Positions 6,943 through 7,340 of a stretch of 7,340 nt of DNA are shown in pieces. The notes beneath the pieces were generated by a model. It saw only the letters and a list, made by a program, of their open reading frames with translations, did no database searches and was not told where the DNA came from. Position 1 is the first letter of the stretch. The number at the start of each line of letters is the position of its first letter. The position numbers and the translations under genes were made by a program. Source of the DNA: Hyphomicrobiales bacterium (GTDB lineage Bacteria; Pseudomonadota; Alphaproteobacteria; Rhizobiales; Xanthobacteraceae); the NCBI GenBank assembly GCA_017304505.1, contig JAFKKQ010000023.1:1-7340 (forward strand), read 5' to 3'.

Positions 6943-7210
6943 GGCTGGCGGCGAGAGCGCGGGTGCCGGACAGCGGCGCGGGCCATCATGGTGAACATCG
7001 GGTTGAAACGCGGCGCGCGGGCGCGGAAGGCACGCCCGCACCACTCGCATTTTCCCGCAAATCCGGGGATTCCCAGCGTCAATGAATTCCTAAGCAAACG
7101 GCTCGAATTTTCCGACAATTTGCGCCGTATTCTCCTCGAATGTGTGCAAAAACCCGAACAGCCTCTTCAATCCTGCCTGCTAGCGTGTGTCATGCGGCAT
7201 CCTGGCAAGG

Positions 7211-7222
7211 GCCGCCGGCGGC
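7211..7222. repeat. 12-base perfect palindrome in the leader of the DUF5330-like gene
   Basis: GCCGCCGGCGGC is its own reverse complement and ends 47 bases before the ATG at 7270. It may be an operator or a leader hairpin, but short GC palindromes are common in such DNA. Confidence 0.3.
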
Positions 7223-7269
7223 GCCGTCCAACGCGCCCTGGAGACGAACGGAAATACGAGGCTGCGGTC

Positions 7270-7340
7270 ATGTTCTTCCTGCTGCGGGTCGCCTTCTGGC
7301 TCACGATCGTTTTAGCGCTGCTGCCGAGCGGCGGCACCAC
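7270..7340 (+). CDS. Small membrane protein resembling DUF5330 family, N-terminal 23 codons only
   Basis: The gene runs off the window. The visible N-terminus, MFFLLRVAFWLTIVLALLPS followed by GGT, is one hydrophobic helix. It matches my recollection of the start of DUF5330-domain proteins of Bradyrhizobiaceae, which are of unknown function. The ATG at 7270 has CGAGG eight bases upstream. The same frame is open back to 6943 with an ATG at 6988, but the upstream part lacks the high third-position GC of the neighbouring genes, so the shorter start is preferred. It is divergent from the sensor kinase and may share a control region with it. Confidence 0.6.
   Translation, partial: MFFLLRVAFWLTIVLALLPSGGT

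Larger units (their letters stand above)
6885..7269. other. Intergenic divergent control region between the kinase and the DUF5330-like gene
   Basis: 385 bases between two divergent starts. The kinase-proximal part (6885-6942) holds its ribosome site and the CtrA-like motif. Bases about 6945-7045 are very GC-rich with no clear signal. Bases about 7046-7175 are clearly richer in A and T, as expected of promoter DNA, but no convincing -35/-10 pair is visible; TATTCT at 7128-7133 is the best weak -10 on the plus strand. One GANTC site (7068-7072) lies in this part. A 12-base palindrome is at 7211-7222. The plus-strand frame of the downstream gene happens to stay open from 6943. Confidence 0.5.

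Overview
The window is GC-rich chromosomal DNA of an alphaproteobacterium. Protein style and gene content best fit Rhizobiales of the Bradyrhizobium/Rhodopseudomonas type: a NitT/TauT-type ABC importer, a TRAP transporter, a PAS sensor kinase and a DUF5330-like membrane protein. This placement is an inference from the sequence alone.

Layout. Positions 1-567 (minus) hold the 5' part of a substrate-binding protein gene of the NitT/TauT ABC family. It has a Tat-type signal, an in-frame amber codon at codon 82, and an otherwise open frame to the window edge. A 120-base divergent promoter region (568-687) separates it from the ATPase (688-1485) and permease (1482-2291) genes on the plus strand. 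Together these three would be one importer. The ATPase and permease look intact and only the binding protein is broken.

The permease converges with a TRAP transporter on the minus strand: DctM-type large subunit (2302-3603) and DctQ-type small subunit (3628-4191). No DctP-type binding protein lies next to them. Upstream of DctQ, also on the minus strand, are a membrane-anchored protein with two peptidoglycan-binding-like domains (4280-5023) and a multi-pass PAS sensor histidine kinase (5031-6884). Only 7 bases separate these two genes, so they are very probably co-transcribed.

A 385-base intergenic region (6885-7269) carries a CtrA-box-like motif in front of the kinase. It leads to the start of a divergent small membrane protein (7270 onward, cut by the window end) whose N-terminus resembles DUF5330 proteins.

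I see no tRNA, rRNA, CRISPR array, insertion sequence or phage gene. Most of the window is ordinary transport and signalling content. The points most worth a second look are the amber codon in the binding protein, the binding-protein-less TRAP pair, the kinase/peptidoglycan-binding pair with its CtrA-like box, and the repeated hexamer in the divergent ABC promoter. I did not find convincing evidence of a previously undescribed system.
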